Positions 39,351 to 52,160 of a stretch of DNA of 64,000 nucleotides are shown one piece after another. Where the stretch lies: NCBI GenBank assembly GCA_037389465.1, contig JAZARR010000206.1, forward strand, positions 1,902,668 through 1,966,667, in the 5' to 3' direction. The position numbers and the translations under genes are program-made. This DNA is from Baylisascaris procyonis. Taxonomy: Eukaryota > Nematoda > Chromadorea > Rhabditida > Ascarididae. The stretch's first letter is position 1. Every line of letters starts with the position of its first letter. The notes under the pieces were generated by a model. It did no database searches. It was not told where the DNA came from and saw only the letters and a program-made list of their open reading frames with translations.

Positions 39351-41854
39351 TAAGACCGTCATCATCACGCCCTCTTCTATGTCTCATCAACAATAATATG
39401 CAAAAAACATACTTATTCATCTGATGTTATTGAGAACCACTTGAAATGCATGAAAGTGAAGTAAACCAAAAGGGTCCAAGCTCTGGAACTAAGCAAAGAC
39501 TCGGGTGTATTTTCTGCATTCAATATTTGAAACAACAATGAACTAAGAAAAAAGCGAAATAGATTTCAGCGGGATCTACCTTCTAACGATTATCACTTGG
39601 CCGTGTACACGGATAAATCGTTGACACAAGGAAATGTCGTTCAACTTAGTCGGATTGCTCACTTCAATTTTTTATCGCTACCTTGCCAATCTAATTTGCA
39701 CATTTAATAAAATTTCAACCGAGCGCTTGCTAGCTTACGTGCTTCGCCACCCGAATATAATAAATGCGTGCTTTGCACCGGAAGAATCAAATAGTGCAAG
39801 CGAACTTCTAGGCAAATTCATTCGCACATTTCGAGTTTCACTTTGCAGGTAGCTCTCTTTTTAGTCAGGTAAACGTCAACAAGTGCGAAAATATGCCAAC
39901 TCGTTTGCACTTCTTTACATCAAAAAACAGAGTTACAAGAATACTCCAAATACATCAACGTGCAATAATTCCTTGTCACCTATCTCATCCACTGATTAAA
40001 TAAATCCTTTTAAGTTTGCTCGACAAATTTCATGCAACTTTAAAAATGCGTACATTAGAAGGGCTTAGCTTTCGAAGATTCACTTCTTTTCTAGTGGTTA
40101 ATGTGAAGTAAAATTGAGCTATTAAGCACATCCCACATGCTAGTGATTTATTTAAGCGTCTGTTTAGTTATCACTACCCCATTTCAGTGAAAAAGCGGAA
40201 CAAAGTTGTAAATACATTTTCCGACGTTACAACTTTACATCGCGCATTTACTCCCTTCACGACTGTTATACTACCAATAGGCAACGTTAAATTTACCACA
40301 GCTTACTGTAGATGGAATACTACAACTCACAAATATAAGTGCATGTGAAGTCGAAACATTCGTTGCGTGGGCGGGGAAAAAACAATGAGAACTTCAATGC
40401 AAATTATATTAATATAAGTAAATTTATGAAGCAGTAAGCCGTAATGTACCGTTAAGCGCATATTGAGATATGAAACTCTTACGAAGCGAATTTTACGAAG
40501 AATTAAGGATAGTGCGTTGGAAATGGGAAAAATGTTTCCTATTAACGAGTATTTTAGGCAGAATTTCTTTTCGCAAGAAACCATTCAATTTTTTAGAATT
40601 GATGGAAATGATATGTGGCGTAACGTTAAGAAGATGTGTCCAAGCAACTCGAGCACTTTTCTATTTATATCTTTTTTCATGAAATATTTATTCATCTTCA
40701 ACAAAGAATAAAACATTCCATATTTCCCAGCTGAATAAAAAGTTTTTGCGAATTTTTTTTTTAAACCGAACGCCATAGCATTTATTTATTTCTTTCCTTT
40801 GCATGAATGAAATGGATGTAAAGAAATCGGTCATATCTATGCTTTAGCGTACATTGTCTACTGATTCTATTGCATATTTTATTAGATGAAAGTACAGCAG
40901 AAACTGATATAATCAAGTCGGATTTGAATTTAATATCCCATCCATATAATAGTGGTAAATTGCTAGGACTCTTTGAATTTCGAATAATTCGTCCTTTTTT
41001 CAGTCTAAAAGATTACCGTGTTGGTTACATGGCGGACTACTCAATTGCATTATCGTCGAGTAGGTACAATGCCAGCTAGCCAACCACGGCAGAATTATAA
41101 TACCCTCTGATGTTTTCGAAGGATTCTATAATCGAGTACGGTATTTTCCAAAGTTGTCTCGCTGCATCAGTTATGACAGACGTAGGATGCAAGCACACGG
41201 GTGGGTAGAAAAAGAAATAGCACCTACCATCTAGAAACATTTTGCTGTGGTCAAATAGGAAGATTCGTATTGAGAGGAGGGCGGGTAAACAAAGGGGTTT
41301 TAATCTGAGCTTCGAGATGTTTATTAGTAATGACTCCGCAAAATGTTTTCGGAGATGGAAGAGATATTCGTAGAGCATTATCTCCTTAAAGGAGAAAGGT
41401 GGTCCTCTAAATCAGCACAAATTTCCACTCCCATTGACCTTTCCATCATTGGTTATCACCGCTTATTTGAACAAATTTCTTTTCTCTTCAATGGCATCGA
41501 TCGATGAAGATACACTTCTGTACGGCGATGAAGTTTTAATACAGCTCTTTAACAGCGGCACCTAGTATTCAAGTTTATTACTTCGTGGATTCCATAGTCC
41601 CGACGATAAAGTATAATCTTGCCAATGAAAGGGCTTTTTTATTCAGTCACAGACAGAAAGCAGTATCTGAATAAACGACAGAGCGGGGGTTGATTCGACT
41701 TAGCCGCGTCAACGACTTATTATAGGAAAATTGCAAGGATAAGGGAGTAGCAAGATACATCTGAGCTATTCATGATTTTACTTTGCAGTAAACGAAGTTT
41801 GCAATAGTAGATGGTCAGGCCTTAGATCATTTATAGCCCCCAATCCTAGAAATC
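39351..41854. other. No gene supported
   Basis: AT-rich. Two overlapping + strand open frames at 40463-40711 have no recognisable features. Nothing else supportable. Confidence 0.45.
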
Positions 41855-42060
41855 GGTACGCTGGCTATGGAATTTCCACAGATGACCTCTGTCCCAAAAA
41901 CTTTCATAGCTGCGGTTCATCGGTTTTCTTCCAGAAGTTGGTGTGTATGTGCTCCTTACGTATTTTTCAATTTCAATGAGTCTTACTGGTCGGATACTCA
42001 GATCCGCTGCTCAACAAATCATTCCGGCAACCTCGTTTACTAATGCTCCCTGGGGATAAA
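41855..42060 (+). pseudogene. Possible BEL/Pao-type integrase fragment
   Basis: A + strand frame from about 41,860 reads LAMEFPQMTSVPKTFIAAVH followed by RFSSR. This resembles the core integrase region A.HLE.V.D.ST..FI.AL.RF.SRRG of BEL/Pao elements, just upstream of the second catalytic Asp. The expected YSDN..NF block is not intact. It lies 9 kb from the BEL-like fragment at 32.7 kb and need not belong to the same copy. Tentative. Confidence 0.38.
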
Positions 42061-43999
42061 ACTGATGAGAGTGAAGCGCGTTTCAGCTATTAGAAAATGC
42101 ATTCTCGCATGGTTTATAGGTGAGAAAGACGCTGCTGTTCATCGTGATCTAAGGACTCTTCGAGATATCTTTGAATTTTGCCATCACATAAAAACGGCAG
42201 GAGAAGAAAATTTCCGCAAAATTTTACAGCCTCGGGACCATGAGGTCAGGATTTTGAGGTTTCTGACAATGATATTTGTGTTCATCACGAGTGAATTCCA
42301 AAAGCAACACTTTAAACGCAAGTGGATAGTTGCCTGCATACCTGCTGCACGACAGTCATAGTTCATATAGCTCGAGAGATTAGAACCATCAAACCTTTAG
42401 ATTTATTGGAGAAGAGAGAAAAAATAATCGTCCATAACATTTTGGTCGTATTATTACATGGTGCTTTTGCAACCGTTTGTTCGAGTTCTCGATTTCGAGC
42501 AAAAAAACGTTTACTATGAAATTTATGAGAAGTTTCATTCAAGAAGGATGTTCATTAACGATGACACCTTGTCTCAGTTTATACGACGTTTTTGTTTTGC
42601 ATCAAATATCGAAAAGAATAACAACCAATCGAAGAAAGCAAAAAATGTCCGTACCTGATTCGGTTTGAATATTAGTGGCGTGTCCTGAGCGGAAATTGTG
42701 CTAATTAAAAGTTGAACAGTAATGAGAAGGAAGATGGCAGCTGCACACTGGACGTGCATCGTATATGTGCGCAGCTGAAAACAATGGCAAAAATGCTCGT
42801 TCGACTAAGCAATGCACAATTATGACGACGATCGTGCAATCATCCGCCCTACCCATTAAGAAATAAATTATGCGGAGGCACTTCTTTACAATGTTCTATT
42901 CGTGTTGAATGATACTCTAGAGATTTCTCTTTATTAAAAAAAGAGAAAGAGAAAAAACAACAAATCAATTGCACAACAAAATATCGACTTTAATTTTTTA
43001 GCATGAAAAACAATATTGTTTTATCTATAAATTCCAAACAATATGAAAATATTATGCAGCAAATTTGCAAATCTGTTTACGAGAACGAATTCCGATTCAA
43101 CAAAAAAGCGATTGCGGATAGGTCGAATTGTTTTAGGTGATTTACAGAAAGCCTATTTCAAAATTTGAAATTAAATAATAGACTTGCTGCACTCCGAGCC
43201 GTTTTCCATTCCGAGATATGCCAAGGTTTGATCATGACACGCCTTCGTCAACTGAACCCATTAAATCATCCTTTTGAAAAAAGGCTAGAAAACAATAAAG
43301 GTAATGCCAATATGTCTTTTAAAATCCACCAGCCGATTGCAAATATTTTCGACTATAAATTCGTCTCTGGAAGTCCGTCGGGAGCAAAAAAAATCTGGTT
43401 ATGAAGAATTTAGAATACCTTGAACTGCCCATGATTTAAGAACAACGTGATCAATGGGAACCAACTAGGTTCCATGAAGTTTAGGAACGCTTTCGGGAAA
43501 ATCCATCAACTGCAATAGCACCAAGGAAATTTTCGACTCATTTTGATGAAGAAAAGGATTGAGCCATCTCGGAGTGTTAGTTTTGATGGTTTTAAAGTTG
43601 GATTTCTTGCAGAGAAAAGCAGATAAACAATAGTGTTGATATAAGCATCGTACGATTATAACTCCTCTTGAAATCTCTCCAACAATACATAAATTGCAAC
43701 TGACAAAGAATGCGGCAACGTTAGCTTCTATTATTTGTGAAAGTCATCTTAAAGTAGTAGTGGAAGAACCTTTTGCTCATAGAAAAGGAAGTCAGAATAT
43801 TCTAAGGGTAAAAGTGTTAGAAGCCAATTATGGCTTAAAAGAAAGAGGCATGCTTCTAATAAAAGCTGCAAAAGCGACATCAAAGCGAGCATACTAGAAA
43901 TTTCTGATAAAAGAATCCTTCATGTACAAAAACCCGCTTTACATGCTTTCATAACGATCATCCTCTGTGATCAGATTCGAAAGCTAGATACTGAGTTGT
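42061..43999. other. No gene supported
   Basis: Open frames at 42065-42361, 43165-43404 and 43694-43897 (all +) have no recognisable domain. They could include further retroelement debris. Confidence 0.4.
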
Positions 44000-44010
44000 T
44001 AGCATCGGAT
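44000..44010 (+). repeat. Target-site duplication, left copy
   Basis: TAGCATCGGAT, identical to 44365-44375 on the other side of the GC-rich insertion. Confidence 0.85.
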
Positions 44011-44364
44011 GATTCATCGTTTTGCCCTGTCTATTGCGCGGTCAGCTCTGAAGCTCCGACCAGAGCTGTTGGCTCCGTTCAGCCGAGCCACCCCGCCCAG
44101 CACAAGGGCGGCAGAACAAGTCCCCACAGTCATAGGAGGAACGACGGTGAATCGGCTCGTCAGCATCCGACCGGCAGGAGACGAGCCTAAGCCCTAACCT
44201 TCACGCGACGGACTTGCTAGAGGTAGAGGCCGACCTAAAGACCGCAGCAGCAGTGTATCAGAGAGGCATTAAGTCAGAGCAGGCGGAAGCGATATGAAGA
44301 GACGTGTATTCGTAATAAATGCTGTGTTCAATGAAATAAATAAATAAATAAATAAGTAAATAAA
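44011..44364 (+). mobile_element. GC-rich non-LTR insertion (SINE or 5'-truncated LINE) with (AAAT)n tail
   Basis: A 354-bp block, clearly GC-richer than its surroundings, is bounded by a perfect 11-bp direct repeat (TAGCATCGGAT) and ends in a simple-repeat tail of AAAT units at 44334-44364. Direct repeats plus a 3' tail are the marks of target-primed reverse transcription. Open frames cross it: 44009-44197, and another from 44151 to a TGA at 44295-44297, whose last residues include LLEVEADLKTAAAVYQRGIK. A GTAATAAATG word with AATAAA lies just before the tail. No clear tRNA A or B box was found, so a 5'-truncated LINE ending in the C-terminus of its ORF2 is as likely as a SINE. The intact duplication implies a young insertion. 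Confidence 0.72.
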
Positions 44365-44375
44365 TAGCATCGGAT
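44365..44375 (+). repeat. Target-site duplication, right copy
   Basis: TAGCATCGGAT directly after the (AAAT)n tail. Its first bases overlap the tail-like TAAATAG sequence, so the true duplication could be one or two bases shorter. Confidence 0.85.
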
Positions 44376-45526
44376 ATCTAGGAGCTTCATTTGGATGATT
44401 TTCTGCTCTTTTCTTTCCCATTCTTCTCTATATTCGCTTCTCGAATAATTTTTCCATACAATCACTAAGGATTCTGCTTTGTAGACTAGCAAACTGCGTA
44501 GCCATGTTTCGAGCATAAAAGCTCCTTCTATCAAAAAACTGTGAATGATTATAGAGAAATAAAACTGCATTAAGGAAAGCGTTCATCAGTTGTGCGCTCT
44601 GTCTGTGACGATTCTAAGGAATGCGCCCTGTGCTTAATGCTTTTTAATGTTTTTTGGAAAGTCGATGTTGCCGTTTCGGCTTACAGTATCAAAGGTGCTG
44701 TGTGACAGCTTAAATGGTATCTTATTTGGTGAAGTGAAGCGCGTACCTTATATGAAACTAACGCTAAAGTCTCCTTCATTTTGCTTTTTATGAGTTTGTC
44801 TTTGAATTATGTGATATATGCCACATATATTCATTTACATGGGCTGTTTACTCAAAGCAAACTTGCTACTTATGACGAAAACAAAGAATTCAGTGATTGA
44901 GACCGTCCATTTCAGATGCAGAAGGTCATTTGTTGGGGCACTTCATGTGAATTCACTGAAGACTTTTCATCCATACCCAACCACAAACGTTAATGAATCG
45001 GGAAGTGAAGAATCATATCAAATTGACTGTCGCGATGTGCGCTTTTGCACAGCGCTTGCAGAGTATTTACCTTCATAAATTTCCAACAAATAATAAAATA
45101 TTGCCGAAGAAGTCGTATATAATGTGACTGATCCAAGGATCTTCCTTCAAAGATTCGTTTTTACGCACTTGAGAAGCTCCCGCTTCTAAAGCATAGTATG
45201 GCTAGGTCATCATAGTATGGCTGTAGTATGTTTTCGTATGTCTGTGTCCGCCTGTTGGTCCGGTGATCTCCACTCGAGGAGCAGTTAAAGCCAGGATTAT
45301 GACGTGTGGTAGAAAAAACGCATTATAGTTATCTCCTATGCCTTTCTTTGGTGTAAAACTGAGACTTTGAAAGTACCCCAAACACGTGGAAAAGTGTAAA
45401 TGATTTGCATTTCACGCCTTACGCCAGCCAAATTTTCATTTCACGCCGCTCAGGCCACAGAAGAAGAGCCCGCGTAAAAAGGTCTGTACAAATAGTCGGA
45501 TCAGCTAAACTACGAATGCATCAACC
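44376..45526. other. No gene seen
   Basis: AT-rich. A small direct repeat CATAGTATGGCT occurs at 45192 and 45211. Nothing else supportable. Confidence 0.45.
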
Positions 45527-45880
45527 GGCTTCTTTATTGTTTGTTGCTGACTTATGAAAGTTGTTTAACGATATGAGACGAATGATAGAGCGTAGATCGT
45601 TGAGCTCCTTCTGCTATGCTTCTCCACTCATTTTGCAACTGCAGCTGCGCAAAGTGTAAAAAGGTTTCTAACACCTTCATATGCCTATAATTCCTTCGAA
45701 TATTGACCTATCGAACTAAAACTTGTGCATGAGCTCATCATATGATATGTTTTGTATGCAGCAAACTGCGCAACTTTAACTTCAGTGGCTCTGAATTTAA
45801 AATGACCATATTAGCATGAATGCACATATACAATGGATGGTATATCGCCACAATGCACTTTGCAAATGCAGATTCGCAAA
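45527..45880 (+). repeat. Dispersed repeat copy, two recognisable blocks
   Basis: Block 1 (about 45,535-45,595, with GACTTATGAAAGTTG and an ATGAG..GAATG continuation) resembles 28,070-28,130 and, in part, 5292-5351. Block 2 is TAACTTCAGTGGCTCT at 45777-45792, nearly identical to 37440-37455, followed by an ATGCACATATAC tail and a GCACTTTGCAAATGCAGATT segment that also resembles sequence near 15,415. No coding potential was seen. Confidence 0.5.
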
Positions 45881-48217
45881 AGCACATGACAAGACTTACA
45901 AAAAAGTGGAAGGATTCACGCTTGAATAGGGAACATGGAATGAGGGCAGTAAATATCCAGAAAAAATGTACGTTGCGGGGCATTGAGTTCAACATCAAGA
46001 CAACTCCAGCATTGTTTTGCAATGAAAATAACCGCTGAATGAGTGAAATTAAGATTAGGCAAACGACAAAAAGAGAACTGAGTCTGCTTAGCCAACAAGT
46101 AAGACCCACAATCTTTGAATATTCCTATGAAAACTTTTGTCATAGTCATCTGGAAATCAAGAGCTCCATGATATCATCCATTACTTCATTTGTACTTCTA
46201 CACTCAAGCTTGTTACTCTCTGCCTACGACTCATCTTTGAAATCAAGACAACTATCTGAGAAGTCACACAACACTACTACGTCTTCAGAATATGCTTAAT
46301 ATTGTAAAACTACACATAGCATTGTACAAAATCTTCATGCACTCCACCTCAGCAGTGTTTCTTTAAACTTTATTTAAAAGCCAAAAGATTATTTGTTGTA
46401 CTCTTGTAGGTCTTAAAGGAATCCTATGGCCGACAAATGGATACTTTTTGGAAGATTTGAGTAGAATGGAAAGAGCAATCGCAACGTTGCTATGATTGAA
46501 AATGCGCTGTGCGACGCTATTGATCCCCTTTAAAAAATAGTGTGTTTATTCCACCGTCTTCAAACTGAACGATTATTTGTTTTACTCTTAAGTTCAAAAT
46601 TCTTAAATTTATTCAGTTCGAAATAAATAGTGCCCCTCTTTCGAAATGGGAAAAGCATTGAGCATTAAACGTAATGTTGTCATAGAAGGTGAGGGAAATG
46701 CTTATTAAGCGGCTGGTGGTTCTACTTAGTTGTGAATCGCATTTGCATATAATTTCACCATCTTGTTTCTCTTTTTGCCATTCTCACTTCAAAAAAATCA
46801 AAATAAAAATCTACTATAGAGAATTACTGTGCGCAAATCGAAGTTGCACACTCGGTGCGGATGGAGGTGTATGTAGAAAACGATAGAGATGGATGATATT
46901 TCATTGCGAAGTGAAAGGCTGCAAGGAAGAATGGACAATTATTTGTTCAGAAAGGAGTATTTCAAAGCACTTTATGGTTGCTAGAAATTGCTTTATAGTT
47001 GCCGGAAACCCATACCGATTTTCGGTGAATAACGAAACTGTTTGAACGGAAAATAAAGGAGCCGATTTGGGCAGAGAATTGGCAAAATTCTTAACTTATT
47101 CCTTCGTGGTCAAAACGAACGCTTCAGGAATTAAAACAAAGGACATGACGTCCATTCAGCGCGTATGCCTGGACAGCCGGAGAACCGCGGTAGTGGTCTT
47201 GAAGTCTGTGAAATGAACAGTCTGTGATAATCAAAGATAATTTGCAAATTATGACTCTCAGTTAGAAGCATCATAGAGTGGAAGGAATGCTGCAATTGAG
47301 TTTGTCACGTGAAAGTCAGCCACTTTTCACTTCATTTACGTCTTTCCTTTACGTGCATCCATTTCTATATGTTCCCTAGTGCACATGCAGGACCATACCT
47401 GCAATAGGCAATAGCATCCTTTAATTTCTTGACTGTCGCATTACTGAGCAGTCGTATTCATGATACGAAAACAACATGAGGCAATAAGTATTAGTTGAAA
47501 GAACTTTGCCTAAATAACAGTTCATTGTTTTCTTGCATAATCTGTTCACCTATTTTTGCCCTTTACTTTTCTGTTTCTTGTGCAGCGCTTATACATTAAC
47601 CAAATATCTAGTACGTTTTTCACCAGTTGTTTGGCGGACTCATTTTATCTTTTCAGCAATGTCGATTAGCAAGTTTCTGTGATAGACAGAAAATGCTTCA
47701 CGAAGTGATTGAATATTCCAACAGTATTGTGAGTGAAAACTTACTGAACACTATGGAAATGGTAGCCGAGATCGATTTAGGAAGAAGAAATATTTACTGA
47801 AAACGGTTAATCATTTGCTTTAAAATCACTATATCTCTTCGATGGAGCAGTGAATAGTCGCTAAAAGAAAATTGACGAACGCATTTCTGTTAAATCAATA
47901 AGAAGGTGAATAGACAACGACGATGTATTATTACTCAAATTATAACCTTTTACAATGATGGGTTATACAAGATGATAGATAGTCAATTTTTAGCAGATAT
48001 GCGTCGGTTGAATAGCCTCTTAAATCTTCCGTGCTACTGGTTTCTTGGTATTTTATCTCTTTATGTCGATTGGATAATATGGAATAGTCGAATACGCCTC
48101 TTCGCTACATTTTTCTAATACCGTTGACCAACATGGTCATGCGAATGGTACTGTCCTCTTGGATGATCATAGAGATTTTATACAGAGATGGACATTTTGC
48201 ACTTGTGATCATTAAGT
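45881..48217. other. No gene supported
   Basis: AT-rich. A GAGTAGAATGGAAAG word near 46,450 repeats part of the dispersed sequence at 28,115. Open frames at 45738-46109 (-) and 46039-46299 (+) have no family signal. Confidence 0.45.
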
Positions 48218-48310
48218 TCTTCGACGTGTTATAGTCGGAGATGCAAATTGCAATGCTCGACTCATGCTACATTTCTAAATTGCAACGATGATTTGTTCTT
48301 GGTGAACGGC
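48218..48310 (+). pseudogene. Possible retrotransposon endonuclease scrap
   Basis: One frame reads VIVGDANCNARL, resembling the GDFNA.. motif of apurinic-type endonucleases of non-LTR elements. About 50 bases on, another frame reads NDDLFLVNGN, like the N.L.I.NT segment that follows. Spacing is shorter than usual and the frames differ. Weak. Confidence 0.3.
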
Positions 48311-51300
48311 AATAAACTGTAATAAAAAAACCTCACAGTAGAAAGCTAACAAATGCAGCAAACGACTTCGCCAGAAGTTCTTTGAATGAGACAACAGTCT
48401 TGCATACATTCAGTACTACGGTCGGGTACAAAGTTTCGCATGTGGACGAAGCGGTATACATTTGAGGGCGCTGAACGAAGGATTACTTTAAGTTGCTTGA
48501 CAAGAGAGCTCTTCATACCTTACAGTGCAAAATGCTTTTGTCGATTCCGCAAAATCATTTATCTATCAGCTAATAAGAAATGAGGTGACAGAGAGGTTTC
48601 AAAGTTCATTCGAACAATTTCGAAGTTTAAATGCATCTGAACCTCGATTATAATTGCAAAACTTATTGTCGCATAATCGAGGAGCAGAGCTTATATTTTT
48701 CACAATGTTTTTATTGAGAATGCATAATCAAAGGACATTCGTGATCGAGAGGAAAGCTCAAATCTTTTCCAAATTTTAAAGAGGATATTGTAATAAAAGA
48801 AAACATTTTCTTAATTCCTTCATGAAAGAATTACAAAACTTCTTTTCCGCTTTTATAGCAAACCTTGGACTCATGTCTGTTCTCGACAAACTGAAGGCGG
48901 CAGCAAGCGGAGAATCATGCCAGAGAAGCCTGAAATAATATGGACTCTTGAATACTGCTTTCCTGATCAATCGCTTTCACAAGAAAGATGGATATGCAAA
49001 TTATTACATAGGATCATACAAAGGATTGCTGTTTCTGCGATCAAGCCGCTGTAAAATGCATTCAAATATTTTGTTGAAATTACGCATTGGAATATGGAAC
49101 GCGAAATCAATCTGTGGTGTATAATATAACCATCATCTCTTCTAAGCTTAGTTGTATTGCTTTGAATGGAAGGTATCGAACAAAAAGACACGAAATCACC
49201 ATTGTGCACTCTTGCAAAGCTACTTTGCAATGTTGCATAAAAGGCTTTACTTTATCATTTATAGATCACTTCGGATTTGGTGACTTTTGATGGATCTTTA
49301 TGAGAAAGGAAACTATAATTGGGAGAGGAACTATAAAAATCGTTAAATTTCATGAGTGCGAAGCATAACTGGTCAAGGAAACACCTCGAAAAGAATTCGT
49401 AGTGGAAATTTCGTGACATTATAAAGAAAACAACTTGTATTTTGGGAATTTAACAATCAACAAGAATAGTAAAATACGATGTAAATGAGAGAGGCGGCGA
49501 GGAAAATTTATAGAGAAACGGCTAGGTGACGGTTGCATGGATATGTAAGTATTTGTTGAATACATGAGTCGTATAGAGGAATGTGCCATTCTACGCGGTA
49601 ATCAACATAAATGAATTCGTCTGAAGTATTATTGGGAATTGCCATTCCAATCAGGCGAATAATACAGATAAAAGTTTCATGCGGCAATTGTTAACGTTCA
49701 ATTTGATTAATTACGTACACAACTTTCGCATCGCAAACGAATATTTCAATATTCCCCAAAAACGTTCTGCTCTATTGAACAAAATTTGCGCGTTTTAATA
49801 TAGAAATTTTTAGCACTTCATTTTCACATTTGAATCCTCATCGACGAAACGAAAATGCATCTAAGAAATGTTTCCGAAGAGATGGCTTAAAGCTACGAAA
49901 TATTTGCAGAAGTGCTTTAAGAGGAGTGGAAACAATCGGCACTTTTGCATCCCTTTCACTTCAGAATCCAATCCCACAAGAAATGCCTTAACATATGAAG
50001 AAACATGAGGAATAGCTTTGATATTTTAGCTGCACCGAGCGCCCATAAAATAACTTGCTCAAAAAATTTGTTTTTCTATAACTTCAGTTGTCCTCACTTC
50101 TAAGCATCTACAATATCTCTGGAAGATGATAAGACAATTGTATGGGGGTTATCATTCGGTCTACAACATAAAAACCAAATTCCCCTACTCTAGCTCCAGA
50201 GTTTACCAGCAACTGTCGAAAAGGCAGACAGACTTAGATGGTTAGTTATAAACACGCGTCATTACAGTATGATATGCTTTGGGGAAAAAATTGCAAAATC
50301 GCTAAAAATAATTTGTAATCTTCATCCTCTTCAGCTTCGAGTTTGTTTTGGATAATGTGGAATTCACTCATTCGAGTTCACTTTCGTCAATTATACGGAA
50401 CGGAAACGAGCATTCCAAAAACAGTGAACGTCAAACAAAAGAAACAACAATTTGCCTTTATTTCCATTCATTAATAGATTTCAAATAATAAATAAAAAAC
50501 ATTAGAGCAATTGTTTCCCGTACTTCTCAGTTTAGTTAATTAGGCTTCAGGTCGGAATACAACTCACTTGCTAGATGAAAAAGGTACTCGATTTTAACGG
50601 AATATTCGATTGAAGTGAAAGGTGAAATCACCTCCGTAGAATAGATGAAAATAATTATCTTTGGAATACCACAAAATGTTGCTAAACAAAATTATTAAAG
50701 AGGCGCTTACATTTACGAAGGAAGACGACTTGTTTTTACCAGTGGTAGAGGGCAATGCTTTGCAGTAGTTACGGATCGGGGACAGGATTTCGCTTTTAGC
50801 TCAATCTCTCACCTTTATCATCTTTTGCTTCTGTGTCCCTGTTCCTACGATTTCATAAGGTTCTGATAACCGTTTCCATCCCAGCTCATTAAAGCATCGA
50901 GGCAGCATCCTAAATTCTTCTCCTCCTTCATATCAATCCTCCCCTGAAGTCTTTTCCCGGTGTAAAAAACCTATTACAACATTTACTCACTTACGAATTC
51001 GCCTTACTGCATTCCCCATCTGACTGAGAAAGAAAGATGGCCCTCATATTAACACCACCTTCGGGCACCGATAACTCATCTAGTAAATCATAACAATGAA
51101 ACTGATTCATAGAGTCATGCCAAGAAGCCTGGGCTATTCTTATGATGTTGAGTAGGATTGCCGACATTCACGCACATGTTCACATAGAAAAGGCGTGCAG
51201 GCACATGTGAAAGAAAGAAAAAAATGGAGCGAAAATTGTTTGATTTCCAAAAGAGGCAAGTAGCTAATATCCCTCATAATACCCACGCAATTCAAGCAAG

Positions 51301-51840
51301 AAATATTTCTAAAAGCTCACTAAAGGCACTTATTTTCGAATGATAAACAAACAGAGGGAATATGAGGAAAGAAATCATTGCAAAAATAGTAAGCAGAAAT
51401 AAAATTATAGCTATACAGCAATCGCAATGGAACAAAAATAATACTTATGAAGAGAAAACGCTCATTGTTTTGCTCCATTTTTATTGCTTAGTTTCGAAAA
51501 TAAATACTTTTCAATGAAATTTCTCTTCTCAAATAGTGACAATATATTTATATCGACCTCAAACCATTTTTTGTGGTACAACTTATTGACGTACTGCAAT
51601 CACCATATTGAATATTCCTTATATTTCTCCGTTCTGGGTTTTTTGCTCTCATTTAACATTACGCACTTATGGAAGAAGTGAATAAATAAAGCGGAAAACG
51701 TCATGTTACGTGGAAAATGACATCGGTTAAAGCAACTTTAGATAGGGCAAACTTTAGGCGGTATCGTTGGCAGCGAACAGCTCTACCTTATTCTTGAGTA
51801 TAATGGTGGTTGTATTACAGGTCGTCGGAACCTTTCAGTA
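48311..51840. other. No gene supported
   Basis: AT-rich. A diverged repeat core (TAACTTCAGTTGTCCT) lies at 50079-50094, followed by an AAAGGCAGACAGACTTAG run at about 50,220. This is another copy of the dispersed repeat. A C/T-rich patch occupies about 50,790-50,960. No coding signal. Confidence 0.45.
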
Positions 51841-52160
51841 GTGATTTTCTGCTTATTTTGGCACATCCCACCTTTACCTGCATGCGTTCTTGCTCTCTTA
51901 TGTCTAAGCGAAACAGGCTGGACGCCCAAAAGTGACCTAGCGATGAATTTCGATCAGCAAATAGGAACGAAACCTTCAGAGGAAAGTGGGATTGGTTTCT
52001 TGCAGGATCAACGTGATAACTTTCGATGTCCGATTTGGAAAATGATTTATCCTAAACCTTCTGCTCTGAGAGTAATCTGGTGATGACGATATCTTTACTA
52101 GAAGGCTGAACACAGAAGAAGTTGAGGAATTGCTTCCAGACGTTTTTTTTGTCGCTTTAG
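51841..52160 (+). pseudogene. Decayed non-LTR retrotransposon endonuclease N-terminal fragment
   Basis: The frame at 51841-52083 includes LLCLSETGWTPKSD, resembling the L.LQET.W motif (with the catalytic Glu) of the apurinic-type endonuclease that begins ORF2 of RTE-like elements. About 25 residues later ESGIGFLQDQRDNFR resembles the R.GVGF.V....R.N segment that follows it. Order and spacing fit the family. Downstream GEEVEELLP-like acidic residues may continue it, but the catalytic GDFNA and SDH motifs are not seen. It could come from the same family as the RT remnant at 21 kb. Confidence 0.5.

Noticed and set aside
44009..44197. 62-codon frame in the GC-rich insertion as a host gene
   Set aside because: It lies wholly inside a block bounded by target-site duplications and ending in a simple-repeat tail, so it is part of a mobile element.
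51766..51785. TTGGCAGCGAAC shared with the 25.86-kb island, considered as a primer-binding site
   Set aside because: A 12-base match is expected by chance many times in a window of this size, and neither place has an adjoining LTR end.
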